The notes beneath the pieces were generated by a model. That model made no database searches, was not told where the DNA came from, and worked only from the letters and a program-made list of their open reading frames with translations. A stretch of 64,000 nt of DNA, taken from contig NZ_QQAR01000004.1 in NCBI RefSeq assembly GCF_003350375.1, positions 1-64,000 of the forward strand. Reading direction: 5' to 3'. Positions within the stretch are counted from its first letter, which is position 1. Each line of letters begins with the position of its first letter. This document shows positions 62,708 through 64,000 of the stretch, one piece after another. The stretch is from Flavobacterium sp. AG291 (GTDB taxonomy: Bacteria; Bacteroidota; Bacteroidia; Flavobacteriales; Flavobacteriaceae). The position numbers and the translations under genes were made by a program.

Positions 62708-63208
62708 CTATATTTTCGTTAGCCTACTATGGTAACTCTTACCCGCAGCAGTAGCCGTAAAATAGACATCAAAACCTTCTACTTTATCGATGGTTACCTG
62801 CATTACAGTTCCGGGTGGCAAGCTAAAGCCTGGTAACGAAGACATCAGCAACGTGTTTTCATAGGTACATTGACCGGTCCATTTCATTTTAGCGATGGTT
62901 ACATACTGTCCGTTTTTGTGCTCTTCGGTCCATACATTATCTGTAATACTTACCTTCACATCCTGTCCCTGAGGATCTTTGTAAACAAAAATTCCTTTAT
63001 GCAGCATATCACATCCGGTAGTTTTTTTTACCTGTACATGTGCTTCTTTTTCTATAACATCATTATTACTAACAGAAATCACTGAAGTATCCCTTGGCAC
63101 TATAACTATCGTAGTGGTATCATTAAGCTCGGACGGTCCGGACTCCTTTTTTTCTTTTCCGCATGATAACAGCAGGAAAAGAACTGACAGGTAGAAAAGT
63201 TTAAGCAT
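62708..63208 (-). CDS. Lipoprotein of unknown function
   Basis: A 166-residue lipoprotein. With the ATG at 63208 the signal peptide is MLKLFYLSVLFLLLSC with Cys16. An ATG 12 bases upstream is too close to the TATCTTTG promoter. The first 55 residues after the Cys are Thr/Ser/Val-rich; the rest has two Cys (GCDMLHKGIF and GQCTYENTLL) and many strands. No family recognised. Confidence 0.72.
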   Translation of the reverse strand: MLKLFYLSVLFLLLSCGKEKKESGPSELNDTTTIVIVPRDTSVISVSNNDVIEKEAHVQVKKTTGCDMLHKGIFVYKDPQGQDVKVSITDNVWTEEHKNGQYVTIAKMKWTGQCTYENTLLMSSLPGFSLPPGTVMQVTIDKVEGFDVYFTATAAGKSYHSRLTKI

Positions 63209-63224
63209 CGATTTTATCATACTT

Positions 63225-63232
63225 CAAAGATA
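63225..63232 (-). promoter_or_regulatory. -7 element TATCTTTG of the lipoprotein gene
   Basis: TAnnTTTG on the minus strand, 16 bases before the chosen start; eight bases from the opposing element. Confidence 0.6.
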
Positions 63233-63240
63233 TAAAAGAT

Positions 63241-63248
63241 TAACTTTG
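63241..63248 (+). promoter_or_regulatory. -7 element TAACTTTG of the DoxX-like gene
   Basis: TAnnTTTG 15 bases before the ATG at 63264; its last TTG is in frame with the gene. Confidence 0.6.
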
Positions 63249-63263
63249 AGTAAAACACCAATT

Positions 63264-63617
63264 ATGGCACTACCCTGGCATTTATATTTAATGGCATTAT
63301 TGTACATACTGGCAGGTATTAATCATTTTAGGGTACCTCGCATTTACATGAAGATGATTCCGCCATCATTGCCTTCTCCAAAATCGCTTAACATAATAAG
63401 TGGCGTTGCCGAAATCATTTTAGGAATATTACTTTGTATTCCTGTCGCATCAGCTTTTGCCGCATGGGGAATCATCGCATTGCTGATTGCCATTTTCCCG
63501 GCAAATGTATACATGTATACCAACGAGAAAGCAGCTTTAGGACTGCCAAAATGGGTACGCCTCATCAGGCTACCGATTCAGTTAGTGTTAATTTATTGGG
63601 CTTTTCTGTATACCTGA
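63264..63617 (+). CDS. DoxX-like small membrane protein
   Basis: A 117-residue protein with four membrane segments. LYLMALLYILAGINHFRVPRIYMKMIPP, GVAEIILGILLCIPVASAFAAW and RLIRLPIQLVLIYWAF follow the DoxX/MauE-like outline of small quinone-linked or unknown membrane proteins. The ATG at 63264 is chosen; the longer frame begins within the promoter element. Function unknown. Confidence 0.82.
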   Translation: MALPWHLYLMALLYILAGINHFRVPRIYMKMIPPSLPSPKSLNIISGVAEIILGILLCIPVASAFAAWGIIALLIAIFPANVYMYTNEKAALGLPKWVRLIRLPIQLVLIYWAFLYT

Positions 63618-63823
63618 TTACCAACAAGAGAGCTCTCAAGAAAGAAAAAATGTAATTCTTTTGACATCACGACGGTAAGATTTTGAAATTATTAATTGAA
63701 TTTTAAAAAATTTTAAAAAAACTTCAAAAAGAAAGACTCCTACATATTCGATTATTTTTTTTACTAATATTGAGTAAAGAATCTTAAACATTTAAAATAT
63801 TACCTGATTTAATTTTTCATCTG

Positions 63824-64000
63824 ATGAAAAAGAACCATACTGAATTAGATAGGGAAGCGCTGGAAAGAATCGTAACGCTAGCCCAGGAGGAGAGAAAACC
63901 CTTTGAAGAAATCAAAAAAGAATTTGGCCTATCGGAAAAGGAAGTGACAGAGATTATGCATAAAAAATTATCTCAGGATAATTTTGAATTGTGGAAGAAA
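63824..64000 (+). CDS. TIGR03643/DUF2805 family protein, partial
   Basis: 59 codons, cut by the window edge. LDREALERIVTLAQEERKPFEEIKKEFGL and SEKEVTEIMHKKL, then DNFELWKK, match the small TIGR03643/DUF2805 family with a helix-turn-helix-like core. The full protein is about 80-90 residues in the family. Function unknown. Confidence 0.82.
   Translation, partial: MKKNHTELDREALERIVTLAQEERKPFEEIKKEFGLSEKEVTEIMHKKLSQDNFELWKK

Overview
The window looks like a chromosomal segment of a Flavobacterium-type bacterium (Bacteroidota, Flavobacteriaceae). It is AT-rich. Many genes carry the Bacteroidota -7 promoter element TAnnTTTG. There are three secreted proteins with type A type IX secretion (T9SS) C-terminal domains, TonB-dependent receptors, a FecI/FecR pair, many SCxx-type lipoproteins, and family versions typical of flavobacteria (TonB, Nif3 beside a coiled-coil partner, DUF2461, DUF3667, TIGR03643).

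Layout. Positions 1-4340 look like the integrase end of a genomic island next to tRNA-Pro(UGG): a mostly non-coding stretch, an S41 peptidase, a 55-nt perfect palindrome, a tyrosine recombinase of the IntDOT type and short repeats around GTACTC. The region 4.6-8.7 kb holds trxB, an AraC regulator paired with a TetX-like FAD monooxygenase, and two small proteins. The region 8.9-19.2 kb is mainly housekeeping: ribH with a TPR protein, recF, DUF2461, murB, a four-helix-bundle cassette framed by 7-mer repeats, a glycosyltransferase, an ECF sigma factor, a B1 metallo-beta-lactamase, tonB, lipA and gap. The region 19.3-34.4 kb carries punA/lpxK, Nif3 and its coiled-coil partner, a secreted subtilase, rluF, a large repeat-built secreted protein, an SDR, folD and ffh.

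From 34.6 to 42.3 kb the window turns to the cell surface: lipoproteins, a FecI-FecR-TonB-receptor operon and a PNGase F-like secreted amidase. From 42.4 to 48.8 kb argS appears to lead a four-gene operon with two SGNH hydrolases and an MBOAT acyltransferase, a likely surface-polysaccharide O-acylation module. The rest (49-64 kb) contains a second TonB-dependent receptor, an L,D-transpeptidase, fabH, an orphan ABC ATPase, an OmpA/lipocalin pair, htpG, a LuxR-type regulator with a palindromic promoter site, and several small membrane or lipoproteins. A TIGR03643/DUF2805 gene runs off the right edge.

Start choices: for several genes the longest open frame begins at a TTG that is itself the last three bases of a TAnnTTTG promoter. 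In those cases I moved the start to the next in-frame ATG. All functional calls are from motifs and family resemblance read by eye; no database search was run.
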